In this document: in pieces, positions 10,985 to 22,926 of the stretch
Position numbering within the stretch: position 1 is the stretch's first letter
Layout of the letters: the number at the start of each line of letters is the position of its first letter
NCBI GenBank assembly: GCA_013115135.1
Contig: JABANP010000089.1
Location: 62,001-126,000, forward strand
Direction of reading: 5' to 3'
DNA length: 64,000 bases
Source: Perkinsus olseni
Taxonomy: Eukaryota > Perkinsozoa > Perkinsida > Perkinsidae
The notes under the pieces: generated by a model
Seen by the model: the letters and a program-made list of their open reading frames with translations, nothing else
The model's database searches: none
Told to the model about the DNA's origin: nothing
Program-made: the position numbers and the translations under genes

Positions 10985-13494
10985 TTACTCACAGGGTGTA
11001 GAAGACGTGTAGAACAACAAACGCCCACCCTTGGACAACTCTGAACGAGCCAGGCGCCGATTGCTCAGCACGACATGATCCCTTTGACGTGGTATTGGTC
11101 TGCGAGGCCGACCGCCCCGTATCGAACCATGAGCAGACACCCCATCCGGCACACTTGAATCGAAAGCCGACGAGGGTTCATCCTCAGTGGACTCCCTCGG
11201 CGATGATGGATACCAGTGGACCTCACAGACGTACGGGCTCGAGGTCGTAACAGAACATCCATCCCTATGGACATTCTCAACCCGCAGCAGTCTCCCCTCA
11301 CCGGGGAGGGCCATTGTGAAGTCGCCCCTGATTAGCGGAGAAAAAAGGAGCAGTTCGTCGGCTCCAAAGTCAATCTCATAGAGCCCCACTTCATTCAGCA
11401 TGAACCAAGCTGCCATCTCGCCATTATCCTCATCCCCCGGCCATCCCTCAGGGCTGTAGAGCTCCCGTAAGACCTTCTCCATGTACTTGTCAGCAACAGT
11501 GAAGCATCCCGCAGCCACAGCGACGCCCAAGACGTGATGAGAAGGTTGATTATTGTGACCGTACTGGCCAAAGTCTTCGCTCGTCAGCGACATCTCCGTC
11601 TCCTCATGGATCACACCGCGGCCGTCGGCCGTATAAACGGGCGTCATCTGCTTCGTGAAGTGTTCCTCTATCTGTCCACACAGCGCGCGTTTACCACCAT
11701 ACTTTGAGACGAGGAAGTCGACGTTCGCAGGCGCGTAGAAACGGTACTGCAACGCTGATGCCTCAGTGAAGTACGCGTCCGACCACGAAGTTGGGTTCAT
11801 CTTCGATAACCAATTTTCATGAGCGTCGAGGGGCTCGAACAGTTTACTCTGGGGATTGAAGGACTTCTCCAACGCCTTCTCCGCCCTCTTCCTCAGAATC
11901 TCCGCATCACTGTGATGGCCCATTACTGTGGCCGCAGCGGCGATGGTTGAGTCAGCAAAGGCGTAATTCAATCCACGAGATACAACTTCCGACAAATCAC
12001 CATGAGCAGCCATGAATCTGAGCAAAAAAATCGACCAGCTCTGCTACACATGTTCGCGTCTAAAGTTCGGCTACTCACCCATGTTGAGAATATTCCTCAA
12101 GGCCTTGCCGGCCGTACAAGGATCCCTCTGAAGGCTCCTCGAAAGCATCCTTCCTAATAGCTGCGTACATCTCCTCCGCCAAATGCGAGGACTTGTTAGC
12201 GACAATGGCCCAGGCAAGAACCTTGGAAATGCAAGAACGTCCGATCGGGGCAAAAACAGCGCCAAGCTGCCATAAGGTATTACCACATCACCCATCGTCC
12301 CAACCATGGATCCTCGCTGACCAGGAGACGCCCACGTTGGCAACCATCCAGCTTCCTCATAAGCATTGACCCATCCTTCCAGGAGACGGTCTAGGATGTC
12401 CGGAGCTACGAAGCTTATCCAGAGATAGACCGTTCGGTAGGCGTCCCAGAAGCCGCTGTCAGTCGATAACTCTCCCGGCATCACACGACCATTGTAAGGG
12501 CTGTAGTGCACGACTTTATCGTGTTCATCATATTCACCCAGCAGTCGGGGGAACAGCTGAGTCCGGTAAAAATTGGTATAAAAAGTTCGTAAAAATCTAG
12601 AGCTCTGCTTTGCCTCATCAAATTGAACAACACTGAGACGATCGCGCCAGATGGATTCACCTTCCATCACGACCGAGTCGAAGGTCTTGCCAGAGGGTAG
12701 CTCTCTGTCCAGGTTTGACCGGGCCTGCTCGTCGGATATAAAAGACGTAGCGACGCGGAGATGCACTGTGAGCCTGTCAGAATTCTCCGCGGTATCGTAG
12801 TCCAGCGCAATCGAGCCATCGAGATTGTGCATGCGTGACGGCGCTGGGTCGACCTTCCCTCGAATGAACATGGCAAAGCCATGAGGCACGCCACCGTTGT
12901 TTACACTGGTTCTAGTGGCAAAGTTCCTATCCTTGTCCAGCACGACCGGTGTCGAAGAATTTCCGTCCACGATTCTCACTAGCACCCTAGAGTTCATTCC
13001 CGGCGGATACGAGAATCGGAAGAAAGCGGCGTGCTCGGTAGGGGTCATCTCCATTCTGACGCCTCCCATGGCGGAAGCCTCGAAGTCGGGTAAGAGTGCA
13101 GATGACTTGAAGTAGTGGGGGTTTGTAGGTCGTTTGCAGAGGAGCGAAAGACACACTCGTCTGTGAGCGGTCGAAGGCTTGCGGGGATATCAACGCGTTG
13201 ACGAGGAAGTAGCCGTAGTCACCGATCCACACCGAAGGTTGATGAGTGCACCGCACACCATAGAAGCTGCGTGAGCTAGGGTCGAAGTAGCGGCTGCCTT
13301 GTCCATCTGGTTCGGTCTGAACTGACCAATGGTTGAACCCGAAAGGCCGACCCATCAGCGGCGTCTCGCCCCCTGTCGACAGCTCGTAGGAGTTCGAGGT
13401 CCCGGCCAAAACGTTAACATACTCTCAAAATCCCATCTCCTAGAGAGATGGTCATCATGACCATGAGGAGGATGATCTCGATGAGAATCGACAT
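10985..13494 (-). CDS. Glycoside hydrolase family 92 (alpha-1,2-mannosidase-like)
   Basis: This is a GH92 enzyme, a calcium-dependent exo-acting alpha-mannosidase family. An ATG at 13494 starts a short hydrophobic leader (MSILIEIILLM), followed by a 40-nt intron and YVNVLAGTSNSYE, the usual N-terminal start of the beta-sandwich domain. Further introns of 49, 62 and about 63 nt (near 13.13, 12.25 and 12.05 kb) must be removed. Family hallmarks are LSTDSGFWDAYRTVY, NAYEEAGWLPTWASPG, MVGTMGD, then GHNNQPSHH and GWPGDEDNGEMAAWF in the C-terminal (alpha/alpha)6 barrel. The C-terminal strand RLLFYTSSTP fits the family end, after one more probable intron near 11.1 kb. A secreted or lysosomal-type role in mannan or N-glycan breakdown is the usual function. 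All main domains are present, so the gene looks intact. Confidence 0.9.
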
Positions 13495-14029
13495 AAGAGA
13501 ATTATCCCGAAAGCTGACATGAGGAGAGGGTGCGTATCAGCTAGCAGAGCGTCGACGAGCTCAACTCTCACTGGGTCATTCACGCCGCTATCATGCTGCT
13601 GATTGGACATCACTCGGGCATGCGTGCAGAGCAACATGGGCTCCCTAACAGGCCCCAACCAACGTCCGTGGAGGCAGTCGAGGCCTACCCTGGTCTCTCA
13701 GGGCAATAATCTACGGTGGACCCAACACTAGAATGGGTGGTCGTACTGGTGACAGCAGTCATCACATAACAACCGCCATGAAGATAAAACTCCGAACGGA
13801 AGCACACAGAGGAAGAAACAGCGCAGTGATGATACATCAACAGGCACGAATGGTTCATTAGGATTCCATATTGGAGATCCCAGGGGTGACATCATCAATG
13901 GTAATGATATTATTCCCACAACGACGGAGATGCTCCTGATTGAGGATGCGAGACCACGAGTCTGGGAAGAGGCGGGAACCTGAACGTGCAGAATTCTGCC
14001 ACTGCTCATCGTCAACTTCGGATACTCAC
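13495..14029 (-). other. Spacer between snurportin-like and GH92 genes, with a likely terminal exon
   Basis: The snurportin-like gene ends at a donor (A|GTGAGTATC) at 14030/14029, so a small last exon probably lies between 14.0 and 13.86 kb on the minus strand. Candidate acceptors occur before 13,940 (CAATCAG). The rest, to the GH92 start at 13494, shows nothing recognisable. Confidence 0.4.
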
Positions 14030-16416
14030 TGGGCACAGGCTTCATCGTCTTCCATAGAATCCCTCGCAACTCCGCCGAATCGATGCCCTTTATGGTGCTC
14101 CGGTCCATGCATACCGGTGCACCATCACGCTCAACAGCTACTTGAACCCTCACCAGCTGCCTCGGTCTCACACCACTACGCGCACCTTCAGGGACATCCG
14201 CGACGACTATCTTATCCCATGTACCTGAGGGATGCCGATAACAAACCGAAGCACACAGAGAAATGCGTGCGCCCTACGGAGATAGAGCGGAGCTTTCTCC
14301 TGAGTCCCATCACTCGAGCCGGCTTCAACCTTTGATTCGCTCACTGCCACGGTCGAAGTCGGCGCTCGGGAGGGCTTCCAAACTTGCAAAACTACCGGCA
14401 TGGTGGCGGCGCTCTTGGCCGAGTATCCCTCCTCGTCAGGAGTATCGATGTAGAACCGGGAAAGGCGCTTGTCTCTGTAGCACAGCACCTGAAATCAATC
14501 CAAACCGTATAAAAGAATGTATCTTAAGAAATCCCATTACCAGCGGCGTGAGGCCTTGCCAGTACAACCCCTGTTTATGCATGAAGATGAAGCTGTCAGG
14601 CTGGTAGTCTATCCCGTCGTGCTCGCCATTGTAAAGGCTGGTAATAGTTTCCGGAGTAGCATCGAAGGCCTAAGGAAAATCATGAAATTCATATACGGTC
14701 CCGTCAAAGAAAACTGTCCAGAGAGAATTACTCGGCAGATAACCTTTCCAAGTTCTCTCTGGACAATTTTCTTTGACAAGACTGTAGTGTATATGAAAGT
14801 GTATGAATAGAATGCGTACGAGCCAGGAGCTAATACGAATAGCGCATGAATGCGCTAGCCTATGAGTGCATGCGTGCAAGAAGCGCGCGTGTTTTCCACT
14901 TCCGCGCTTTCGCTTGCGACTATTGACAAAATCCGTCAGAAGCACTAGAAGCATTGAGAAGCTGCCCGAGCCAACGGATCGCCTAGCTGAGAAATAGAAG
15001 GGTGGGTCAAGAGGTTCAGATTAGGTGGTCCAGACCACCACAAGTTCCGGCGCGGAAGGACTTGCACACGCGTGCTTAATCCGGCGAGACCCACGTCGCG
15101 CCTCAGGGATCTGCTCCTGAGTGTATGGACATGACCGGATACCGAAGATTTCATCAGCAGGCACTTCGCGTATCGATACATAAACTCGTCGGGCATTTGA
15201 TTTCAAAAAAATAATTCCCTTCAGAAGTCTGTGCAAGCCCACCCTACCGGAACATAGACCAGGTCGGGCAGCATGCTATCATCATCATCATCATCGCCAC
15301 CAGCGTCCATTGCCATCATCGAGGAGTCGCCTCCGAAGAGATCCTCCCTGCGCGAGTTCATGTCCTCTAGCCGGGACTTCAGCCAGTAATGCCGACACTC
15401 AGCGTCGGCGGACGTCAGCTCGCTGTGATTCCAAATGATCACGTCCATCACGAATCTGAGGAGATCGTCCATCAGTCCTCCCAAGCAGGCGAAAACAGGA
15501 GGGGCGTACATGGCCCGACGGAAGCCAGGGGTCGTGTCCGGATACACCACGTCGAGGACCGTCAGTCCCATACCGGCGAACTCCGGACCAACGTAGTAGC
15601 TCCAGTAGAAGCGACCGTTCTTGCTCCGAAGAGTAGCCGTACCTGGGATGAGAGTAGGTCAAAGATGGTACGGAGCGTGAAAAACGGAGCGAGACTGGGC
15701 TTATAAGATCACAAATTTGTGAAGCTTTAATGTAACGGACGGTATCAGTACCATCAGCAAAACTCGCCCGTAGGAAGAGCCAGCGTATCTTAGGTCGACC
15801 CTAGTGCGTTACACAAATACCCAAAGTCATTACCCGCGTGAATTATTAGTAGACAGTGTTTCCCCTCCGGTCTAACTTTGACCAGCCATTGAGTGCTGAG
15901 ATCCTCGGGGACCTCCACCATCCAGTCCGGGTACCTAAGCAGTCTCCATCACAGAGCCCCACAAGCGATACTACTCAGTGATTAGTACTCACATGAGCTG
16001 ATTGGCCCAAAAGCGAAACCGCTTCACTTTCCGTCGCTGCTTGCCCTTCTTCTTCACAGCCTTCTGCTCGTCCTCTCTCCCCATCTCCGCGTCATGGTCC
16101 TCGGCCACCTCCTCCTCAGCGAGAGGCATCCCAATCTCGATCTTGTCGTTGTCATCCGCTTCCGTGACTTGGGCGATCTGCGGTACTACAATGACTACTG
16201 CCAAGGCCACACCCAGCAGATCATCACCTGTCGGAGCTCCTCCAGTCGTTCCTCCCTTGACCTGGCCCTCTGCTCCTGGAGAGCCCTCCGTCGCCTCTCC
16301 AGTTGCGTGGCCCCTCTGGGTTTGAACACCCTATGGGATCCGATCACCTCACCGTTGCCGACCGCAGCAACGGAGGGCCCTCTCCCTTCGGCCGCCGCTG
16401 GTGACGGCAGCTCCAT
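14030..16416 (-). CDS. Snurportin-1-like nuclear import adaptor for m3G-capped snRNPs
   Basis: Snurportin binds the trimethylguanosine cap of U snRNAs and importin-beta and carries snRNPs into the nucleus. The ATG at 16416 opens an N-terminal region with FKPRGATQLERRRRALQEQ, like an importin-beta-binding domain. A 50-nt intron leads to an acidic and then lysine-rich stretch and KRFRFWANQLM. The next exon gives YPDWMVEVPEDLSTQW and VRPEGKHCLLIIHAG, the diagnostic cap-binding start. Then come LTVLDVVYP, a 54-nt intron, FVMDVIIWN, and CRHYWLKSRLEDM, matching the YxVLDVMxW and FRFYWxxSKL motifs. After a ~550-nt intron containing a foldback element, DSFIFMHKQGLYWQGLTPL and VLCYRDKRLSRFY close the domain. 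A C-terminal extension (WDKIVVADVPEGARSG, GIDSAELRGILWKTMK) follows a 53-nt intron. The last exon is not fixed. Confidence 0.8.
14688..14797. repeat. Foldback (MITE-like) element inside a snurportin intron
   Basis: Two inverted arms flank a short centre. The inner arms, 24 bp starting TCAAAGAAAA at 14704 and ending TTTTCTTTGA at 14776, differ at one position. Outer arms TTCATATAC and GTATATGAA extend the symmetry with a small indel. No target-site duplication is obvious. It lies just upstream of the intron acceptor TTTTCCTTAG, so it is removed by splicing. Confidence 0.65.
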
Positions 16417-16895
16417 TTACTTCTAAAACGACTACTGAAGTCGGGAGGTACGACAACATCCTCAGGAAGGCATGATGGTAGACGCTCACAAGGCATAACG
16501 ACTCGAGCGATCTCAGGGGGGCCTCAGGACTGTTTGAGGGCGCACCATGGCGAAGTGGGGACGCAGCAGCGCCAGCTCTACAGACCAAGTCTCGATGCCG
16601 CCTGCTCGGCAACCGCAGGCACTCCCTCCTCTCCCCTAGCGCAAAGCTACCATTCAAACAGTCACAAAAAACACGATCAATAGTGACATTAAAGCGAGCA
16701 GGAAGCGTGTCAAGTTTGAGCCGGATCCTCAACCAGCCGTCGTCGAGGAGCACTCAGTGACGCATTGTCAACCCCCGCGTTCATCACGATGTCGCCATCA
16801 TCATCAACGCTTGTAGCTGACGACGGGGATGGCACGACTTCGCTGGCAGAGCTGGCACGACCCGCTCACACTCACAGCGCTCCTCCTCTTCTACC
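16417..16895. other. Spacer between CSN2 3' end and snurportin-like 5' end
   Basis: About 480 bp separate the CSN2 stop (16898-16896) from the ATG of the downstream minus-strand gene at 16416. It should contain the CSN2 3' UTR and the snurportin-like 5' region. A minus-strand frame is open over most of it but shows no recognisable domain. Confidence 0.45.
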
Positions 16896-19356
16896 TTACC
16901 TCTCTGCCGGCTGCTGCCTCGTTCGACCGCCTTGGTATCGCCTTGGAGCCCCTTCATAGTGACGCTGATAGTGGCCAGCCTGGCCAGCACGTCTCGGGTG
17001 CTGCTGCCGAGCACGGCCGTCCTCCTCAGTGTCCTTCTCCGATGCCGGCAAGGATGCCACCATCGCCGAGCACATCTCTGAGAGTTTGTTAGCCGCATTC
17101 AACCAATTCCGTATTGCGTCATAGTGCGCTGAAGATGCACACGAGGCGGCCCGCTCGAGCCTGAGGCGAAGGCAGTGACCGGGCTCGTCAACGCCCGCCT
17201 GACCTACTTGCTGGGGACCTCCAAAACGCTCTCATCATCGACCACTGTGATTCTTCCACCTTCTATTCGCCCCTCCACAATAAGCCTCACTACCAGCGTT
17301 CTAAGCTCATCCTCAGGCATGCACAGTGACTAAAGGGCCGCGTATCCAAGGTCGAAGCTTGCCTTACTCACCTCTGCCAAGGAGCCCAGTCCCACTCGCC
17401 GGTACGGCCTCACCATCGTCTCCAATACTTTCAGACGGACGTTCAGCAACAGTATCGCGACATACTCCTTGATGAAGGCGTCCCGCGTTATACTAGCATC
17501 AACCTTGGATACTTCTGGCTGCCAGCGTACCCACCTCGCATTGCTATGCAGCAGTCTACTCAAGGCCTTCACATCCCCTGCCTCATACACCCTCCTCAGC
17601 TCCGACATTGCGGTCACCTCAGGGTCGTTCTGGTACCTACCCCGCCGGGCTCATGACGATATCGTGAGGCCTCCGCTATTACACTTTAGCTTCTCGTGAA
17701 TCGAAGGGGTTGATGTCAGAGAGCGACAGCATGGACGCCAACACAACGTACCTATGGAAACGGCAGCTGCTCCACAGCGGTGAGAGCTACTATGATAGCA
17801 ACCGTTGAATGAAAACCTCATTGTGCTCGCAACAGCTGTCGAGTTACCACCCGTCCAAAATGAGACGGAGTGCTTATTTATGTGAAGTTGCCAAGTCTAT
17901 TCATATTATAGTATTAGTGTAGGGACCATAATAACATACTAATTATAATATAATAACTACTATCAGACTCCAAGTTCTGCCCGAAACCAATAGTAATCTA
18001 TGCTACCACTCCCAAGTGAGCACCTCATCACGACGGGCGAGATCATCCACCATCCTACCCGATGGACTACTTGAGTATCGTCTTAGCTCGCGTATTGCCA
18101 GCTTCCTGGTAGTTCTTGAATGATTCAAAGAATTCATTATACGCATCGTTCCACCTTCGCTCCGCCATAAAAAGTTTCCCGCCGCTTTCCCGGATCACTG
18201 CGACATTCCGAGGGTCGGCTATGGTATGCGTGAGGCTGAGCGTCTTCGGGTAGATGCCGCGGACTCGCGCGTTGTCCTTCTCTGCTACGGCCACCTGAAG
18301 CTCAAGGGAGTACACCTGAGAATGGCAAGCATCGACCAAAGATACGCTCGATGTGTGAACGAGCACATCGAGGAGCTTGGCACTCTTAGCGCCCTCATCG
18401 CCATTATAGTCACACTCTTCAACGTGTGAGTGTAGTTCAGCGAGGACCTGCAGCGTTCACGCTCTTCATCGCCAAATCACCCAGGTTTGATTCCCAGGAC
18501 CTTCTTCATTCTGTCGGTCTGACCCTTCGCCAAATAGAGTCTCGCCAACTTCAGCGACGTGGCGAACCACAATCGATCGTTCCTTGCGCTCTTCAGAGCT
18601 TCTAGAGTCAACTCATACCTGCCGCAGAACCACTAATGACCATATCACAGTACGAGGCCCGACGGCGACCCACACAGCCTGGAGTTGGCTGTCCCCTGAC
18701 GCTGCGTCCTCGGGCGACGGTGACCCTCCCGACGTGCTGCTGATGCTGGCCGGGGATAACTGAGACACCTCATTGCATATCTTAGGTTGAAGGCGGCATG
18801 TCGCAAAATGAACCAGCCTCTCCTCCACTCTCACCGCATCAATAACGAAGTCAATGGCCTCCTGCGCCTCGTTCTTCGACACTCTTCCCATATACGAGAG
18901 TAGCTGCCGATAGGAAGACTCCACCACTTCGGAAGGGTACCCCAACCGGCACTGGAGAACCACGACATGACGCAGAGCCTTGAAGCGCCTGCCAAGGAGT
19001 TCTCTCTCTCGCCAACCCTATTGCGCTCACCATGCAATGGACTCCTCTTTCATCGACTCCGCCTCCAGTCTGATGACCTTGTTGAAGTGCTCCAGTGCTA
19101 CAGCCGGATTAGATCGGAAGTGGTCTGATGGTGCACCTCCCATGATGCTCAGCGCCGTCGTGACTACCAGTAGCATCATAGTAGGCGTTCTCAAGCTCCA
19201 CCGCGTCGTCGTCCATCTCCTCCTCATCATCGACGTCATAGTCCTCGTCCACGTAGTAGTCGCCATCAGACTCGTAAACGAACTCTGCCACCAACCGACG
19301 AATCAGCGGGAAGCAGCAGCAGGAGTGGGCGGCGGCCCACCTTCAACGTCCGACAT
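16896..19356 (-). CDS. CSN2: COP9 signalosome complex subunit 2
   Basis: CSN2 is a PCI-domain scaffold subunit of the COP9 signalosome, which removes NEDD8 from cullins. The ATG at 19356 gives MSDVE, and after a 56-nt intron EFVYESDGDYYVDEDYDVDD and ELENAYYDA, like the acidic start of known CSN2 proteins. A 43-nt intron joins to DHFRSNPAVALEHFNKV. Later exons read FKALRHVVVLQCRLGYP, RYELTLEALKSARNDRLWF, NVAVIRESGGKLFMAERRW, NEFFESFKNYQEAG, YVVLASMLSLSDINPFDS, YQNDPEVTAMSELRRVYEAG and LKVLETMVRPYRRVGLGSLAE, each a family hallmark in order. The winged-helix part (RTLVVRLIVEGRIEGGRI) and the C-terminal helix (AIRNWLNAANKLSEM) follow. An Arg/Gln-rich tail after that is longer than in animals. The exon between FVIDA and YELTLEAL is unresolved. 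Confidence 0.92.
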
Positions 19357-20184
19357 CAGTCAGCCTCTGCCCGCACCGACGAGAAGGAGGGAAAACCAAA
19401 CCCTTCAAAGCAACACATTTTTGGCAGTTGACATTCACACTCCCCTAGGAAGCGCAACGCCTAGGTGGCATCCCCGCTCACACAGATAGCAAAACCTCCA
19501 CCACGACGACCAGCCGGCCAATGACGCACCAGACCACCTCCTCACAGGTGCCTACACTCTGCTGCATCGGGGAAGCATAGCGGCCCTTGTCATCGCCACT
19601 CATTCCTCGGCGATGAAAGCACTCATCGCTCACACCGGTATAAGCAAACACCCTGCTACACTACTATGATTACTATGTAGTGTATTATGCTACACTAGTA
19701 TTGCCAGGCCCATTCCGTACCACTCGTTCCACAGATCTCCGCACCGATTCGATATTTGCCCCTTCCAAACGCTGTGCGGGCCGGCCAGCAGCAGCAGTTC
19801 TCTTCACTATTATACAAAACTGAACTCAAGCCCTTCGCGCAGCATACCAGGTCAAAGGCCAGTCCACTGCACTCAGAGTTGGTGGTGGAGTGGTAGTAAC
19901 ATTATCAGTGTACAGCACATAGACGACGCAAGTGTACATAAATCAGTTAAAATGGTTAAAAACAGCAACTTTACAGTAGTAGACACCACTACGCCCTTCT
20001 AGTGTACGTTCTCAGCTCCCATATAAAATCTTCCTCCTCCTTCGCTCCGCCGACGCCGCTCCCCATCAGGTACGCTACGCCGGTGCTGAGTCCACGCAGA
20101 CCGGCCCGTGCATCGAGGTGAGAGCCCTTCGCATGTATGCGCCCTGTCCAGCCGGGCACCGCAATCAACCATCTGAGTAAACGA
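19357..20184. other. Intergenic region between NIPA-like gene A and CSN2
   Basis: No coding exon recognised. It holds A/T-rich sequence and an inverted repeat near 19,655-19,680 (ACACTAC ... GTAGTGT), followed by partial copies of the same words up to 19,702. CSN2 promoter elements would be expected in its left part. Confidence 0.4.
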
Positions 20185-22601
20185 TTAAAAGCGCCCCTCT
20201 CTGACAGAAGATTTCACCTGTGCGGCGAGGAGCGTGACAGAGGACATGTCCATCGCGGCCCGAGCAGCAGTCGAGCTCATCAGTCCGATGTTGGCAGACC
20301 CCGCCGGTTGGTAGGAGTATCCTCTCGGTCGCTGACGGGCCGGTTGCCAATCCACAGCCAAGTGAGAACCCGTCTCCTGTTCATCCAGCAGAGGCAGCCA
20401 GTCCCTCGGCGTAGTGTCAAACTGCAGACAACAACTTCTTGTCAAGCAAGGTCGCCTAGAGTCTCACCATTGCATGCTGCAGCGCCGTGCTAGCCCTCCT
20501 TGCCAGGGCAGCGGGAGTGAGCGGAGTAGCAGCACTATGCCGTTGCCTTCCACCATGGCGATGCGTGCCGCCGCCCCCGGCCGTAACCGTATTGGCGTGA
20601 CCGAGCCGATGGCTACTTCCTCGAGGGGTTATCGGAGCACTATACGACGGCACCTACACAACGGTAAAGCATCAATCGCCCGATCGCCGGGCCAGCCCTA
20701 CTCTCGGTCTCCTAAGGTCCAGCGTGAGTCCATCAGCCCTTGGGGAGGTAGCTGGCGTGATGGCGTCAAGCCCATACAGGTTGGGGTTACTGTAGCTGCT
20801 CGGCACCGTCGTTGGGAGCGTTGATGACCGGCTGTAGCTCTCCAACGACTCCGTCACCTGGGCTGCCACCCAGGCCGCGTGAAGCGCAGAGCTCTCCGGA
20901 CTGAACCCCTTCGTGCTGCACGGTCTGAGGAGACTACGCATCATCCAGAGCCAGCACACGAGGCCTGCCTACCCAGATTCCAAGTCGGCCTCATTTATGT
21001 CACCAACAACCTCCACCACTGGGGCCTGCTGCTGCCCCTCCTCCTCCTCAATAGAAGCTTCATCGTCCTCGCTACTTTCCTCTGGACAGGTATTCGCGAG
21101 GTCAGCGGTGGTGAGCACCCATACACCAATCACCGTCAGGACCACGCCACCGCTGAAGCCGAGAGCCTGTGGAACTGTGAAGGTGGAAAATTCTGAGAAG
21201 AAAAAACACAATTTGCGCCTGTCTTGGCACGCGAAAAATTAATGCTACGGTCAATGACCACACTGACGCGTCACCACCGATTCTCTTAATAATCGCCTCT
21301 GCCGCTATCACAGAGTTGTACTATTACTACCATTGCCTCCACCGTCACATGGCATCATTCTACGCGCAGTCAAGGGAGGGGTTCTCCTCCCATCAGCATT
21401 CATTCTGAACCACCGCCCATTGGTGACTTACTTGCAGAATGCGAATAAGGGAGAAGGGGGAAAGTATCGATAATAAAGGCAATACGAGCTCGAGCTCAAT
21501 AAGAATAACATCGTCGCCCGAAACCGATTCTCGGATTTCCCGTGCTGTACTGGGCAACGTGGAGACAACGGCTGCTGTACCCGATATCATTTTCACGATG
21601 CAAACCCCACGATAGTACCTCTGAAAAAGACACCGCCGGTGATCGTCTGGAATACTATCGCCAGAGAGTAGTAGACCGGCAGGATGTAGAGTGCCTGTGG
21701 AGACGCCACGCTAGGAGGCTCAATGCTCTCTCGTCCGCTAACCCACCTTGAAGCATATCAGCCCTAGGTTCATGAAGTAAACGCTCATGAGAGAGCACAA
21801 GGCACTGAGTGAGAATATGAGTATGGTCGTACCAGTAGCGATACCAATACCGCCACTCCCCCCTTCAGTGGCCACCAGCGTGTGCAGGAGGGTGGACACA
21901 CACTTAGCGAAGAGAACCGACAACGCCCCGAGGAGGGCGGAGACCATGCCAAAGTAGATGGGCTCCAGCATCTGCTGTATCTTCCTCAGCCGGTACGCTC
22001 GCGTGGCCAGGCCGATCAGCAAGGCCACGATGGTCGCCATCATGACGATGAATGGGAAGCCTCTGAGATTCCGTGCCAGCTCCTCTGGAGTGTTCTCCTG
22101 GTCACTATGGTGAGAGAAAATGACCACCATCACACTCCCAGCTACCAATAGAACTGTAGCGTAAATTGACATAGAATTGTGCTGCTCGTTAAGGATAAGG
22201 GGGGCCAAGAAGGAGTTGCTGACCAGACTGAAGCTGCCGAGAGACGACAGCATCGACTGAGGAGCCATACCAAGGGCCCACATCGATATCAGCTGGCCCG
22301 ACAGGAAAACCGCAAAGCCCAACAGCCATAGTGGTTGCCGGTACACAGGGACCATCATAGGCTCCTTCGGTAGGAGGCCATCAGACAGGGATGAGGCCCC
22401 TCCACCGTTCGTAGCACTCGGGGGAGTCCCTCGGGGCAGCTCTTCCGAGTCCTCAGCTGAAGCTTCGCTATTGCTGCGGCTGGACTTGGCAGATTCCTCG
22501 TGGCGATAGACACTCAACTTTTGGACCACCATACCCACATTGGAGATGACACAGGCAGCGAGGCAAAGGCCAACGCCCACTTCCCATTCTTGCAAACCCA
22601 T
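20185..22601 (-). CDS. NIPA-like magnesium transporter, tandem copy A
   Basis: NIPA proteins are multi-pass membrane proteins of the drug/metabolite transporter fold, several of which carry Mg2+. ATG at 22601 precedes a first helix with NVGMVVQKLSVYR, then a long serine-rich loop and helices with PLWLLGFAVFLSGQ, ALGMAPQSMLSSLGSFSL, IYATVLLVAGSVMVV and YFGMVSALLGALSVLFAK. Exon 1 ends at 21747 after NLGLICFK; a 52-nt intron leads to 21694-21619 (LPVYYSLAIVFQTITGGVFF); a 426-nt intron leads to 21192 (EFSTFTVPQALGFSGGV). An acidic tail follows. Three further 46-48-nt introns can be removed in frame to give a long Ser/Thr/Arg-rich cytosolic tail ending at 20185 (DWLPLLDEQETGSHL). If the tail exons are not used, the stop is at 20969. 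Confidence 0.85.
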
Positions 22602-22926
22602 AGAGGGGAGGAAAGCTGCTACTGAGAAGGAGGGGGGAGTGATTCCTCCACGTCTCTGCAGATGCGAGAGCGAATTACTGTTTTCATCCGAAACAGCGGA
22701 AGGCCAATAACGCAAGACAACGAGCGACGGTAAGTTATATGTGCTGCTAACCTTCACAGAACCGTACGGCAAGGCAATCTCCCTAGGGTTATATGGTACG
22801 GACGAGGAGAGCAGGGAATACACCGGTGAGCGTTAAATGTTACCATCGCACTATTATCGACAGACTTCAAAGAATCGTGCAAATTCTATATTGCAGAAGA
22901 ACTCAGATTGGCAACTTCTGAGGGCA
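22602..22926. other. Spacer between NIPA-like copies B and A
   Basis: About 325 bp. The minus frame of copy A stays open upstream to 22823 without an ATG that looks better than 22601, so part may be 5' UTR. Nothing else seen. Confidence 0.4.

Noticed and set aside
13102..13150. Apparent one-base frameshift at a run of five C in the GH92 gene.
   Set aside because: A 49-nt intron (GTGTCTTTCG ... CTTCAAG) restores the frame without invoking an indel.
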